DNA of 64,000 bases from DATFQE01 sp963739085 (GCA_963739085.1 CAVTZA010000018.1:124001-188000); one strand, 5' to 3'. Numbered from the stretch's first letter, positions 7,871-20,137 are shown. Notes: generated from the letters alone by a model not told the origin. Translations and numbers: made by a program.

Positions 7871-8464
7871 GTGGAGGCGCTCAATCTCGTGGAGGAGACC
7901 GTCGACGTCGGCGGCCTGATGCTGTCGATCCTGCGGCCGCGCCAGGCCGAGGCGCTCATCAGCGAGGAGGCGTTCGAGCACGAAGAGTTCCTTCCGTACT
8001 GGGCGGAGCTGTGGCCGAGCGGGCTCGAGCTCGCGCGGGTCGTGCGCAGGCGCGACGTGGACGGGCTGCGGGTTCTCGAGCTCGGCTGCGGCCTGGGGCT
8101 GCCGAGCATCGTCTCCGCGCTCGGCGGTGCGCGGGTGCTCGCGACCGACTGGTCGCCGGAAGGGTTGGACGTGGCCGCGGCCAATGCAGCCCGGAATCGA
8201 GCCGAGCTCGAAACCGCGCTCGTCTCGTGGTCCGGCCCCGAGGCGCTCGTCCGCGCGGCGCCGTGGGACCTCGTGCTCGGAGCCGACCTGCTCTACGAGC
8301 GCCGCAACGTCGACCAGCTGCTCGGCTTGCTGCCTCGTCTGGGCAGCGAGGTCCTGCTGGCCGAGCCGGGCCGTCCGCCGGCCGCACGCTTCTTCGAGGA
8401 GGTCGAGCTCGAGGTGACGGAGCTCGGCGAGCGCGTCTACCGGCTCACAGGCCCGGCCCCGTGA
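7871..8464 (+). CDS. Class I SAM-dependent methyltransferase, METTL23/ETFB-KMT-like
   Basis: The 197-residue protein starts at GTG 7871. The SAM-binding motif I is VLELGCGLGLPSI (about residues 60-72), followed by the acidic post-I position in VLATDWSPEGLD. LPYWAELWPSGLELAR before motif I and LVLGADLLYERRN after it are characteristic of the group containing lysine methyltransferases such as METTL20-23. The substrate is probably a protein, but this cannot be fixed from sequence. The 3' end overlaps the converging lytic transglycosylase gene by 20 bp. Confidence 0.8.
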   Translation: MEALNLVEETVDVGGLMLSILRPRQAEALISEEAFEHEEFLPYWAELWPSGLELARVVRRRDVDGLRVLELGCGLGLPSIVSALGGARVLATDWSPEGLDVAAANAARNRAELETALVSWSGPEALVRAAPWDLVLGADLLYERRNVDQLLGLLPRLGSEVLLAEPGRPPAARFFEEVELEVTELGERVYRLTGPAP

Positions 8465-9236
8465 GCCGGCGCGGGCCGCCGGGCGTCCGCACCCAGACCT
8501 GCCAGGCGTAGTAGCCGTAGAAGGCGCGGAGATCGCGCTTCATCTGGTTCGCGTAGCGCAGCACGGCGTCCACGTACAGCGTGGAGCGGTTGTAGCCGTA
8601 GAGCGCCTTGCGGTAGTCGCGCGGCGCGCCCGAGGCGTGCAGGTAGTTGGCCGCGCCGAGGATCGCGTCGTGCGGGTCGCGGACGTTCCCGCCGAGCCCG
8701 TACGCGCGCCAGGTGCCCGGGAGGAACTGCATAGGCCCCTGGGCGCCCGCGGTGCTGGCCGAGCGGAGCTTGCCGAACGCCGACTCGACGAAGTTGACCG
8801 CCGCCAGGATGTGCCAGCCGACGCCGAAGCGGCGCTCCGCCTCGCGGTACCAGCGCACCAGCGACCGCGCCGGGGCCGGCGGCCCGGTCCGGAACGACCG
8901 GAGCGGCCGCGTGGTCGGCGGCGTCAGCCGGACGAGGGCCGCTCGGGCCGCGAGCGTCTCCTTTGCCTCACTCCTGATCCGACCGCGCAGCCGCGCGACG
9001 ACCGCGCGGGCGAGCTGCGGCTTCGCGGTGAGGTGGATGTAGATGCGCTGCTGGTAGAGCGCCTCGAGCTCGACGTCCTCCGGGACCTCGCCCTGCCCGC
9101 GCCAGGCGTCGACTCCCTCCTGCAGCGCCACGGTGTGCTCGTTGAGGGCGCGCGCGATCGCGGCCGGCTCGCGCGGAATCGGCGCGTTCGGCGGCGGCGC
9201 CGCCAGGACTGCGGCAACGAGGAGCGCGGCCATCAT
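8445..9236 (-). CDS. Secreted lytic transglycosylase, SLT domain
   Basis: The 263-residue product has a short hydrophobic N-terminal signal (MMAALLVAAVLAAPPP) and a C-terminal SLT domain. The catalytic glutamate is in AVNFVESAFG (about residue 151). The typical STAGAQGPMQFLPGTW and ILGAANYLHASG follow, and YNRSTLYVDAVL closes the fold. It would cleave peptidoglycan between MurNAc and GlcNAc outside the membrane. The region before the domain is helical and could be a spacer. The gene lies 10 bp upstream of nothing on its own strand except carB's end, so it is likely transcribed after carB's terminator region or with it. Confidence 0.88.
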   Translation of the reverse strand: MMAALLVAAVLAAPPPNAPIPREPAAIARALNEHTVALQEGVDAWRGQGEVPEDVELEALYQQRIYIHLTAKPQLARAVVARLRGRIRSEAKETLAARAALVRLTPPTTRPLRSFRTGPPAPARSLVRWYREAERRFGVGWHILAAVNFVESAFGKLRSASTAGAQGPMQFLPGTWRAYGLGGNVRDPHDAILGAANYLHASGAPRDYRKALYGYNRSTLYVDAVLRYANQMKRDLRAFYGYYAWQVWVRTPGGPRRLTGPGL

Positions 9237-9246
9237 GGCCGCGAGG

Positions 9247-11989
<2,743 letters not shown>

Positions 11990-13008
11990 GCGGCTGCGAG
12001 ACGGTCGAAGAAGGGCAGGGCGTCGAGCGGCCCGGGGGCCGCCTCGGGGTGGAACTGGACGCCGGCGAAGCCGTCGCCTGCCAGGCCCTCGACGGTCCCG
12101 TCGTTGAGAGACATGTGCGTGACCTCGGCGCAGTCGCCGGCCTCGACGGCAAAGCCGTGGTTCTGCACGGTCACCAGCACGCGGCCGGTGGCGAGGTCGC
12201 GGACCGGGTGGTTGGCGCCGCGGTGGCCGAAGGGAAGCTTGAACGTCCGCAGCCCGATCGCGAGCCCGAGCAGCTGATGCCCGAGGCAGATGCCAAACAG
12301 TGGCACGCGTCCCAGCAGCTTCCGGACTGCGTCGATTTGGCCCGTGAGGACTGCAGGGTCACCTGGGCCGTTGCCGATCAGCACCGCGCGGGGACGGGTC
12401 GCGAGGATCGCATCGGCATCCCAGTCGCCCGGTACGACGAGCGCCTCCAGGCCGGCCGCGGCCAGGCGCTCCGGGATCGAGCGCTTGCACCCGAGGTCGA
12501 GGACGGTGACGCGCGGGCCGGCGCCGACCGCGTAGGGCTCGGCGGTACCCACCGCACGATCGAGCCGCCGTCCGTCGATCGGCGGCTCGGCGAGTGCGCG
12601 ATCGTGCAGCTCGTCCACCTCGGCCGTGCCGAGGGCGCAGCGAAGGGCGCCGCCGCTGCGGATCCGCAGCACGAGCGAGCGGGTGTCGACGCCCTCCAGC
12701 GCGACGACACCGTGCTCGGTTAACCAGGCCGCGAAAGCCGGCCCTGCTGTGCGCACGACGACGCCCTCGCACTGGATGCGGTCGGACTCCGCGCGCGCCG
12801 GGTCGACGCCGTAGTTGCCGACCAGCGGGTAGCTGAAGCAGAGCACCTGCGCGACGTAGCTCGGGTCTGTGAGCGCCTCCTCGTAGCCCGCCATCGCCGT
12901 CGTGAAGCAGGCCTCGCCGGCGGCCACACCCGGCGCGCCGACCGAGCGCCCGGTGAAGACGGTGCCGTCCTCGAGCACCAACTGCGCCTGCTGAAGCGAT
13001 TGCATCAT

Positions 13009-13033
13009 AAGCGTGATTCTGCATAATACGCAG
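13009..13033. promoter_or_regulatory. Shared divergent carA/argC promoter with ARG-box-like palindrome
   Basis: Only 25 bp separate the two start codons. On the plus strand CATAAT (13022-13027) ends 7 bp before the argC ATG; on the minus strand CAGAAT ends 7 bp before the carA ATG. Both are good -10 hexamers for leaderless mRNAs. Over them lies the palindrome CTGCATAATACGCAG (13019-13033), which recalls the TGCA-flanked arginine operators of other actinobacteria. ArgR encoded in the operon is the obvious candidate ligand. Binding is inference. Confidence 0.6.
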
Positions 13034-14017
13034 ATGCTCCACTCCGTGGCGATCCTGGGTGCGGCCGGCTACGCCGGTCAGGAGACGCTCGACCGCGTGC
13101 TGGCCCACCCGGAGCTCGAGCTCGTCGCGCTCGGCTCCGACTCGCTCGCGGGGCAACCCGCCCGCGCGCTCGACGTGAGGCTGAACGGCGACCTCCCGGC
13201 CTTCGTCACCAACGACGACGCCCTCGGAGCCGGCGCCGAGCTGGTCCTCGCCTGCCTCGGCCACGAACAGGCGGCCGCGCTCGAGCCGCCGGCAGGCGCG
13301 GTCGTGATCGACCTCTCGGGCGCGCACCGGCTGGGTGCCGCCTCCCTGTACCCGGCCTGGTACGGGTTCGAGCATCCGCGGCCCGAGACGCTCGCCGATT
13401 GGAGCTACGGGCTCCCCGAGCTCTGGCCGCCGTCAGGGCCGCTGGTCGCGAACCCGGGGTGCTACGCGACCGCGGCACTGCTCGCGCTTGCTCCCCTTGC
13501 GGGCGCGATCGAGCCGGCTGGCGTGGTCGTCGATGCGAAGTCCGGCGTCTCCGGAGCCGGCCGCGCGCTCAAGGTGAGCTCGCACGCCGGCGTCGTGCTC
13601 GAGAACGTGACGCCCTACCGTGTGGGCTCCCACCAGCACGCGCCGGAGATCGGCGCAGCGCTCGGCTTCCCGGTGTGCTTCGTCCCCCACCTGCTGCCCG
13701 TCCGCAGGGGCCTGCTCGTCACCTGCTACGTGCGGTCCACGGGCGCCGACCTCCGCGACCTCCTCGAGGATGCCTACGGCGACGCCTCCGCGGTCCGCCT
13801 CCTTCCGGACGACGTCGCGCCGGAGCTCGCCCGGGTCCAGGGCACGGACACGGCAGAGCTCGGGCTGTTCGAGGACCAGGCCACGGGCCGAGCCATCGTC
13901 GTCTGCGCGCTCGACAACCTCGGCAAGGGCGCCGCCGGTCAGGCGATCCAGAACGCGAACCTCGCGCTCGGCCTCGACGAGACGGCCGGCCTGCGGCTCG
14001 GAGGCGTGCTGGTATGA
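13034..14017 (+). CDS. argC: N-acetyl-gamma-glutamyl-phosphate reductase
   Basis: The 327-residue enzyme reduces N-acetylglutamyl phosphate with NADPH, the third step of arginine synthesis. It has the Rossmann motif VAILGAAGYAGQE at the N-terminus and the catalytic cysteine in VANPGCYATAALL. SHQHAPEI and PHLLPVRRGLL complete the family pattern. I start at ATG 13034 (MLHSVAIL) rather than 21 bp upstream, because the upstream codons overlap the divergent promoter. Its stop overlaps the argJ start (ATGA). Confidence 0.94.
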   Translation: MLHSVAILGAAGYAGQETLDRVLAHPELELVALGSDSLAGQPARALDVRLNGDLPAFVTNDDALGAGAELVLACLGHEQAAALEPPAGAVVIDLSGAHRLGAASLYPAWYGFEHPRPETLADWSYGLPELWPPSGPLVANPGCYATAALLALAPLAGAIEPAGVVVDAKSGVSGAGRALKVSSHAGVVLENVTPYRVGSHQHAPEIGAALGFPVCFVPHLLPVRRGLLVTCYVRSTGADLRDLLEDAYGDASAVRLLPDDVAPELARVQGTDTAELGLFEDQATGRAIVVCALDNLGKGAAGQAIQNANLALGLDETAGLRLGGVLV

Positions 14018-15168
14018 GCGTCACCGCTCCGCGCGGCTTCTCCGCGAGCGGCATCCACTGCGGCATCCGTAAGACCCGGCCCGACCTCGCGCTCGTCCGC
14101 TCCACGACTCCCGCGACCGGAGCTGCGATGTTCACGGCGAATCGCCTCAAGGCCGCCCCGGTCGTGATCTCGCAGGAGCACCTCGGGCACGCCCAGCCGC
14201 AGGCAGTGGTCCTGAACTCGGGCGTCGCCAATGCGGCCACCGGCCTGCGCGGCGAGCTCGATGCACGGGCCACCGCCTCCGAGACGGCCCGGCTGCTCGC
14301 GCTCGACGTCGCGCAGGTGCTCGTGCTCTCGACCGGTGTCATCGGAGCGCCGCTCCCGCTCGCGAAGGTGCTGCCGGGCCTCGCGACCGCAGCTTCCTCG
14401 CTTTCGGCCGAAGGAGGCGCGGAGGCCGCGAGGGCGATCATGACCACGGACACGCGGCCCAAGCAGGCCCGTGCGGCCGGCTCGGGCTTCACGGTCGGGG
14501 GCATGGCCAAGGGCTCGGGGATGATCCACCCCAACCTCGCCACGATGCTCGCGGTCGTCACGACCGACTACCCGCTCGAGCCCGGCGAGGCGCTGGTGTT
14601 CCTGCAACCGGCGGTCGCAGACAGCTTCAACTCCATCTCCGTCGACGGCGAGTGCTCGACGAACGATGCGGTCGTGCTGCTCGCGAACGGCGCCTCGCGC
14701 GCAGCACGTGACGACGATGCGTTCGCCCAGGCGCTCGCCGCCGTCTGCAACTCGCTCGCTGCTCAGATCGTGGCGGACGGCGAGGGTGCGACCTACGTCG
14801 CCGAGGTCGCGGTCGCCGGCGCCGCGAGCGAGGCGGAGGCCAAGGCGATCGCGGGCAGGATCGCGACGTCATCGCTGGTGAAGACCGCGCTGCACGGCCG
14901 GGACGCCAACTGGGGCCGAATCCTCGCCGCGGCCGGGTCGGCGTCGTTCAACGGCGGCTACGCGCAGCTCGATCCCGCCCGGACGACGCTCACGATGAAC
15001 GGCGTGCCCGTCTTCGCGGCCGGCTCGCCGCAATCCGCGGAGCCGACACTCGACGGGGAGCGCTGCCGCATCGAGCTCGAGCTCGGGCTCGGATCCGGCC
15101 GCGCGACCTACCTCACCACCGACCTCTCCCACGAGTACGTGGCCATCAACGCGGACTACCGGTCGTGA
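14014..15168 (+). CDS. argJ: Glutamate N-acetyltransferase / ornithine acetyltransferase
   Basis: The 384-residue precursor cleaves itself into two chains and moves acetyl groups from acetylornithine to glutamate, making the pathway cyclic. The self-cleavage site is the Ala-Thr bond in GMIHPNLATMLAV, with the new N-terminal threonine as nucleophile. The start MSVTAPRGFSASGIHCGIR and KTALHGRDANWGRILAA match the family. Whether it also uses acetyl-CoA cannot be told from sequence. It overlaps argC and argB by 4 bp each. Confidence 0.95.
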   Translation: MSVTAPRGFSASGIHCGIRKTRPDLALVRSTTPATGAAMFTANRLKAAPVVISQEHLGHAQPQAVVLNSGVANAATGLRGELDARATASETARLLALDVAQVLVLSTGVIGAPLPLAKVLPGLATAASSLSAEGGAEAARAIMTTDTRPKQARAAGSGFTVGGMAKGSGMIHPNLATMLAVVTTDYPLEPGEALVFLQPAVADSFNSISVDGECSTNDAVVLLANGASRAARDDDAFAQALAAVCNSLAAQIVADGEGATYVAEVAVAGAASEAEAKAIAGRIATSSLVKTALHGRDANWGRILAAAGSASFNGGYAQLDPARTTLTMNGVPVFAAGSPQSAEPTLDGERCRIELELGLGSGRATYLTTDLSHEYVAINADYRS

Positions 15169-15833
15169 GCAGGGTCGTGGTCAAGTGCGGCGGCGCGGTC
15201 GTCTCCGAGGCGGCCGAGTCGATCGTCGCGCTCGCGTCGACCGGCGCCGAGGTCTGCGTCGTGCACGGCGCCGGGCCGCAGATCTCAGCCGAGATGCGCC
15301 GCTTCCACGTGCCGATCCGCTTCGTCTCCGGGCGGCGGGTCACGAGCCCCGCCGCGCTCATGCTCGTCCGCCGAACGCTGGCGGCCGTCAACCGCGAACT
15401 CTGCGCCGCGCTGGGGTCGAACGCCGTCGGGCTGCTCGGCGACGAGATCGGGCTCGAGGCGACGCACGTGCCCGAGCTCGGTCTGGTCGGCGACCCGGTC
15501 CCGAGCCGGCCGCGGGCGGTGACCGACGCGCTCGAGGCAGGGCTCATCCCCGTGGTCGCGCCGCTCGCCGCCGGGCCGCTCAACGTCAACGCCGACGAGG
15601 CGGCGGCGGCGCTCGCGGTCGGGCTCGGTGCCGAGCGGCTGCTCTTCGTGACCGATGTCCCGGGCCTGCTCGTGGACGGCGCGGTGGTGCCGTCGATCGT
15701 GGCAGGCGACGCCGACCTCCTGCTCTCGGACGGCGGCCTGGAGGGGGGCATCGTCCCGAAGCTCCGGGCGGCGGTCACGGCCGCGCGGCTCGGGGTGCGC
15801 GCGGAGATCGGCGAGACCGCGGTGGTCGGATGA
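15165..15833 (+). CDS. argB: N-acetylglutamate kinase, short form
   Basis: This kinase phosphorylates N-acetylglutamate. Visible motifs are VVKCGGAVV at the N-terminus, CVVHGAGPQIS, LNVNADEAAAALAVGL and LLSDGGLEGGIVPKLRAAVTAA. At 222 residues it is shorter than usual (about 258-300). It lacks the N-terminal kinked helix that arginine-sensitive kinases use to form a hexamer, so feedback inhibition by arginine is doubtful here; that is inference from the family. It starts at GTG overlapping the argJ stop. Confidence 0.93.
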   Translation: MSRVVVKCGGAVVSEAAESIVALASTGAEVCVVHGAGPQISAEMRRFHVPIRFVSGRRVTSPAALMLVRRTLAAVNRELCAALGSNAVGLLGDEIGLEATHVPELGLVGDPVPSRPRAVTDALEAGLIPVVAPLAAGPLNVNADEAAAALAVGLGAERLLFVTDVPGLLVDGAVVPSIVAGDADLLLSDGGLEGGIVPKLRAAVTAARLGVRAEIGETAVVG

Positions 15834-16969
15834 GCGCCGTCGGCACCCGCGCGCCGGTGCTGCCCACATACGTGCGGCAGGACGTGACCTTCGTCGAGGG
15901 CGACGGCGCCCGGCTCGTCGACGCCGACGGGCGGCGTTACCTCGACTTCCTCGCCGGGATCGCCGTCGTCGGGCTGGGCCACCTTCACCCCGCCCCGCTC
16001 GCCGCCGCCCACGCGCAGCTCGACCGGCTCTGGCACACGTCCAACCTCTACTGGACGGAGCCGATGGGTGAGCTGGCCGACCGGTTGTCCGCCCGCTTCG
16101 GCGGCGCCGAGGCGTTCTTCTGCAACTCCGGTGCCGAGGCCGCCGAGGCGGCGATCAAGTACGCCCGCCGGGCGACGGGCAAGCCGGGCATCGTGGCGCT
16201 CGAAGGCTCGTTCCACGGCCGGACGCTCGGCGCACTTGCCGTCACGGGCCAGCCCGACAAGCGGGCGGCCTTCGAGCCGCTCGTCCCGGGAGTCCGCTTC
16301 GCGCGCCCCGACGACGAGGCCTCGCTCGCGGCCGCCGTCGACGAGACGACCGGGTGCATCCTGCTGGAGCCCGTGCTCGGCGAGGGCGGGGTCAAGCCGC
16401 TCACGCCCGCCTTCCTCGCGGCGGCGCGCGAGCTCGCGGATGAGGTCGGTGCGCTGTTCGTCCTCGACGAGGTGCAGACCGGCGTCGGCCGGAGCGGGCG
16501 CTTCTTCTGCTTCGAGCGGCTCGGCGTGCGACCCGATGCAGTGACGCTCGCGAAGGGTCTCGCGAACGGCCTGCCGATCGGCTGCCTGCTCGTCGCCGAC
16601 GAGTCCGCGGGCGCGTTCGCGCCCGGCGACCACGGCTCCACCTTCGGCGGCAATCCGGTCTGCTCGGCCGCCGCCGTGGCCGTCTGCGACGCGCTCGACG
16701 AGGAGCTGCTGGCCCAGGTGCGCGAGACCGGCCTGCTGCTCGCCGAAGGTCTGGCCTCGCTGCCGGGCGTGAGGGAGGTGCGTGGGGTCGGGCTCCTCGT
16801 CGGCGCCGAGCTCGAGCTTCCGGCGGCCGACGTGATCGCGGCCTGCCGAGAGCGAGGGTTGATCGTCGGCTCGGCGGGCGCGCGGGTGCTGCGGCTCACG
16901 CCTCCGCTCACGATCGGCGCCGCGGAGGTCGACGAGGCGCTCGAGACGCTCGAAGAGGTGCTGCGATGA
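15830..16969 (+). CDS. argD: Acetylornithine aminotransferase
   Basis: The 379-residue PLP enzyme converts N-acetylglutamate semialdehyde to N-acetylornithine. The PLP lysine is in AVTLAKGLANGLPIG. FCNSGAEAAEAAIKYARR binds the cofactor phosphate, FHGRTLGALAVTGQ and LDEVQTGVGRSGRF are further class III signatures. It overlaps argB at its start and argR at its end. In many actinobacteria argF lies between argD and argR; here there is no room for it. Confidence 0.95.
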   Translation: MSAVGTRAPVLPTYVRQDVTFVEGDGARLVDADGRRYLDFLAGIAVVGLGHLHPAPLAAAHAQLDRLWHTSNLYWTEPMGELADRLSARFGGAEAFFCNSGAEAAEAAIKYARRATGKPGIVALEGSFHGRTLGALAVTGQPDKRAAFEPLVPGVRFARPDDEASLAAAVDETTGCILLEPVLGEGGVKPLTPAFLAAARELADEVGALFVLDEVQTGVGRSGRFFCFERLGVRPDAVTLAKGLANGLPIGCLLVADESAGAFAPGDHGSTFGGNPVCSAAAVAVCDALDEELLAQVRETGLLLAEGLASLPGVREVRGVGLLVGAELELPAADVIAACRERGLIVGSAGARVLRLTPPLTIGAAEVDEALETLEEVLR

Positions 16970-17430
16970 GCGACCGCTACGAACGGCAAGGCGCGATCAT
17001 GCGCCTCGTCCGGGAGCGTCAGCTCTCGACCCAGATCGAGCTTGCCGAAGCGTTGCGCGAGTCGGGCTACGAGGTCGTGCAGACGACCGTCTCGCGCGAC
17101 ATCGCGCAACTGGGCCTGGTCAAGGTGCGCAACCGCGACGGGCGGCTCGTCTACGCGCTGCCCGGCGCCGAGGACCTCGACCGCCTCAGCGAGCTCGCGA
17201 CGGCGCTCCGGCGGTGGGCGCTGACGGTCGAGCCGGCGGCCGGCCTGGTCGTCGTGACCACGCCGCCGGGCTTCGCCAGTCCGCTCGCGGAGGCGATCGA
17301 CCGCGCGCAGCTGGCCGACGTCGCCGGGACGATCGCCGGCGAGAACACGGTCTTCGTCGCCGCCAGGGAGGGCGTCACCGGCGCCGAGCTGGCCGCGACG
17401 CTGTCCCTTCACCTGGAAGGAGCGACATGA
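16966..17430 (+). CDS. argR: Arginine repressor
   Basis: The 154-residue protein has the N-terminal winged helix-turn-helix (RQLSTQIELAEAL...VVQTTVSRDIAQLGLVKV, about residues 20-50). The C-terminal oligomerisation and arginine-binding domain includes VVVTTPPGFASPLAEAIDRA and GTIAGENTVFVAA with the aspartate/glutamate-rich hexamer core. It sits inside the operon it should control and probably binds the palindrome between carA and argC. Both ends overlap neighbours by 4 bp. Confidence 0.95.
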   Translation: MSDRYERQGAIMRLVRERQLSTQIELAEALRESGYEVVQTTVSRDIAQLGLVKVRNRDGRLVYALPGAEDLDRLSELATALRRWALTVEPAAGLVVVTTPPGFASPLAEAIDRAQLADVAGTIAGENTVFVAAREGVTGAELAATLSLHLEGAT

Positions 17431-18632
17431 GTGGTACGGCCGTGCTCGCCTACTCGGGCGGGCTCGACACGAGCTGCGCGATCGCGTGGCTCAAGGAGGA
17501 CTACGGCTTCGACGAGGTCGTCGCGGTGCTCGTGGACGTCGGCCAGGAGGCCGACCACGCTGCCGCGCTGGAGCGTGGGAGACAGGCCGGCGCCGACGAC
17601 GTCGTCGTTCTCGACCGCACCGAGGCGTTCGCGTCCGACCAGGTCGCGAAGGCACTGCTCGCGAACGCGCTCTACGAGGGTCGTTACCCGCTCGTCTCGG
17701 CGCTCTCGCGGCCGGTGATCGCCGAGGCGGTCGCGGAGATCGCGCTCGACCTCGGCGCGGAGGCCGTCGTGCACGGGTGCACCGGCAAGGGCAACGACCA
17801 GCTCCGCTTCGAGCTCGCGTTCAAGGCGAAGTACCCGAGTGTCCGTGTGATCGCCCCGCTCCGGGACCGCGTGTGGACCCGTGACGAGGAGATCGAGTAC
17901 GCGCTCGCCCGTGGGATCCCGGTCGAGGCTACCGCCGAGAAGCCCTACTCGATCGACGACAACCTCCTCGGACGCGCAATCGAGGCGGGCGTGCTCGAGG
18001 ACCCGTGGGAGGCGCCGCCGGAGGACGCGTTCGTGCTGACCGCCTCCCCGCTCGACGCGCCCGCGCCGATCGAAGTCGAGCTGACGTTCAGCGAGGGCCT
18101 TCCGGTCGCGCTCGACGGCGAGGAGCTCGAGCTGCAGCAGCTCGTCCCGGCGCTGAACCTCGCTGCCGGCGCGTACGGGATCGGGCGAATCGACATGGTG
18201 GAGAACCGCGCGGTCGGGATCAAGAGCCGCGAGCTCTACGAGGCTCCGGCGGCGATCGCACTCATCGAAGCGCACCGCTCGCTGGAGGAGCTGGTGCTGA
18301 CGAAAGGCGAGCTCCGAGCGAAGCGGGAGCTCGAGCCCCGGTGGGCAACGCTCGTCTACGAGGGCCTCTGGTTCCACCCCGTGCGCAATGCGTACGACGC
18401 GTTCTTCGAGGCGACGCAACAGCGGGTGAGCGGCGACGTGCGGCTGTCGCTGCAGGCCGGGTCGGCGGTGGTGACCGGACGGCGCTCCGGGCACGCGCTC
18501 TACTCGCACGAGCTCGCCTCATACGGCACGGGCGAGACCTTCCCCCACGGTGCGGCGGAGGGATTCATCCGCATCGCCTCCCTGGAGACCGAGCTGCTCG
18601 CGGCTCTCCAGCGGACGTCGCTCGCGACATGA
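17427..18632 (+). CDS. argG: Argininosuccinate synthase
   Basis: The 401-residue enzyme joins citrulline and aspartate using ATP. The P-loop-like pyrophosphatase motif AYSGGLDTSCAIAWL lies at the N-terminus. HGCTGKGNDQLRFE and AEKPYSIDDNLLGRAIEAG are strongly conserved, as is GRIDMVENRAVGIKSRE later. GGAG lies a few bases before the ATG. It overlaps argR and argH by 4 bp each. Confidence 0.96.
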   Translation: MSGTAVLAYSGGLDTSCAIAWLKEDYGFDEVVAVLVDVGQEADHAAALERGRQAGADDVVVLDRTEAFASDQVAKALLANALYEGRYPLVSALSRPVIAEAVAEIALDLGAEAVVHGCTGKGNDQLRFELAFKAKYPSVRVIAPLRDRVWTRDEEIEYALARGIPVEATAEKPYSIDDNLLGRAIEAGVLEDPWEAPPEDAFVLTASPLDAPAPIEVELTFSEGLPVALDGEELELQQLVPALNLAAGAYGIGRIDMVENRAVGIKSRELYEAPAAIALIEAHRSLEELVLTKGELRAKRELEPRWATLVYEGLWFHPVRNAYDAFFEATQQRVSGDVRLSLQAGSAVVTGRRSGHALYSHELASYGTGETFPHGAAEGFIRIASLETELLAALQRTSLAT

Positions 18633-19844
18633 CGCTCTGGGCCGGACGCGTGGTCGGCGGGGTCGCGCCGGAGGTCGCGGACTTTCTCGCTGCCGAGGAC
18701 GCCGAGCTGCTGCCCTACGACTGCGAGGCGACGGCTGTCCACGCCGATCGCCTACACGCGGCCGGCCTGCTCGGAGACGAGGAGCTCGCCGAGGTCGAAC
18801 GGGTTCTCGCAGGGCTCGAGTACACCGAAGGCGAGGAGGACGTCCATACGCTCATCGAGCGCACCCTCGGGACGGTCGGGCGCAAGATCCAGGCGGGACG
18901 CTCGCGGAACGACCAGGTTGCCGCGGCGCTCCGCCTCTACGTGGTCGAGGCCTGTGGGGAAGCGGAGGCGGGCATCACTGCCCTGGCCCATACGCTCCTC
19001 GACCGCGCCGAGGAGGAGGCGCTGACGCCGCTACCCGGCTACACCCACCTCCAGCGTGCGCAGCCCGTGACGGTCGGGCATCACCTGCTCGCGTGGGTCG
19101 AGATGCTCGACCGCGACCGCGGGCGCTTTCGGTTCGCGGCGGAGGCGGCGCGGCCCTCGCCGCTCGGGGCAGCGGCGCTGGCGGGGTCATCCCTCGATTT
19201 GCCCGCGCCGCCGGGCCCGAGGCTGCGCAACTCGCTCGACGCCGTCGCCGACCGCGACTTCGCCCTCGACTACCTGTATGCATCCGCTGTCCTCTTCGGC
19301 CACCTCTCGCGGATCGGCGAGGAGCTGACGCTGTGGGTCTCGAGCGAGTTCGGCTTCGCCCGGCTCCCGGAGAACGCGGCGACCGGATCGTCGCTGATGC
19401 CGCACAAGCTCAACCCCGACGTCGCCGAGCTCGTTCGCGGCAAGGCGGGCACGGCGCTCGGGCGCCTCGCGGGCCTGCTCGCCGTCGTGAAGGGCCTGCC
19501 GCTCGCGTACAACCGCGACCTGCAGGAGGACAAGGCGCCCGTGTTCGCGGCCCGGCGCGACACGCGCGGGGCGCTCGCCGCGCTCCGGACCCTCGTTGGG
19601 GGCCTCGAGCTCGACCGCGAGCGTCTGGCCGCCGCGTGCGCGGATCCGGTGCTGCGCGCGACGGATGCGGCCGAGGAGCTCGTTCGAGCCGGGGTGCCGT
19701 TCCGCGACGCCCACGAGCAAGTCGCGCGATCGGTGCGGGACGGGACGTTCGCGCGATCCGGAGATCGAACCGTCCCACCCCGCACCTGGGCCCGCCGGGA
19801 TCGGAGGCGCGCTCGCCTCGGCCAGAGCGCGCTTCGGCGCCTAG
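18629..19844 (+). CDS. argH: Argininosuccinate lyase, frameshifted near the C-terminus
   Basis: The lyase splits argininosuccinate into arginine and fumarate. GRKIQAGRSRNDQVAAALRL, LPGYTHLQRAQPVTVGHHLLAW and the fumarase-family loop GSSLMPHKLNPDVAELVRGKAG are intact. One extra base near 19751 breaks the frame after ...RDGTF. The restored frame reads ...DPEIEPSHPAPGPAGIGGALASARARFGA in pieces and stops at 19844, giving 404 residues and a normal C-terminus. Without correction the frame runs 80 bp into the converging zinc-ribbon gene. The end at 19844 leaves a tidy 1-bp gap to that gene. Confidence 0.92.
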
Positions 19845-19845
19845 A

Positions 19846-20076
19846 TCACGCGGGCATCCGCTTGGCGGCCTCGGCTCCTCGGCCGAGGCGGACGGTCACC
19901 TCCACCTCGAGCCAGCCCACGTAGCCGCAGTTGGGGCAGCCCGGGTTGCGGGCGGTCGTGCCGCCCTTGACCGGCTTGGCGTAGGTCGTGCCGCATTCGA
20001 GACACGTGACGGCGTGCGTGCCGCGCCGACCCACCGGCCGAAGCAGCTCGAGGTTCCCGCTCTGGTTTCCTGACAC
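19846..20076 (-). CDS. Small zinc-ribbon protein
   Basis: The 76-residue protein starts at GTG 20076 with a good GAGGAG-type ribosome site six bases upstream. It holds two CxxC knuckles, TCLECGTTYAKP and NPGCPNCGYVGW, 23 residues apart, so a structural zinc is expected. The family is common in high-GC actinobacteria but I cannot name a function. It converges on argH and is preceded by the large ECF sigma gene end 60 bp away on the same strand. Confidence 0.7.
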   Translation of the reverse strand: MSGNQSGNLELLRPVGRRGTHAVTCLECGTTYAKPVKGGTTARNPGCPNCGYVGWLEVEVTVRLGRGAEAAKRMPA

Positions 20077-20137
20077 CTGCTCTCCTCTCCCGACGGTATG
20101 GAACCCCCGGGAGTGAGACGGAGAACTCGAGAATGTC

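Noticed and set aside
19752..19924. Extended ArgH C-terminus reading into the zinc-ribbon gene
   Set aside because: The tail is arginine-rich and antisense to a real gene; the alternative frame gives a family-like C-terminus ending at 19844.
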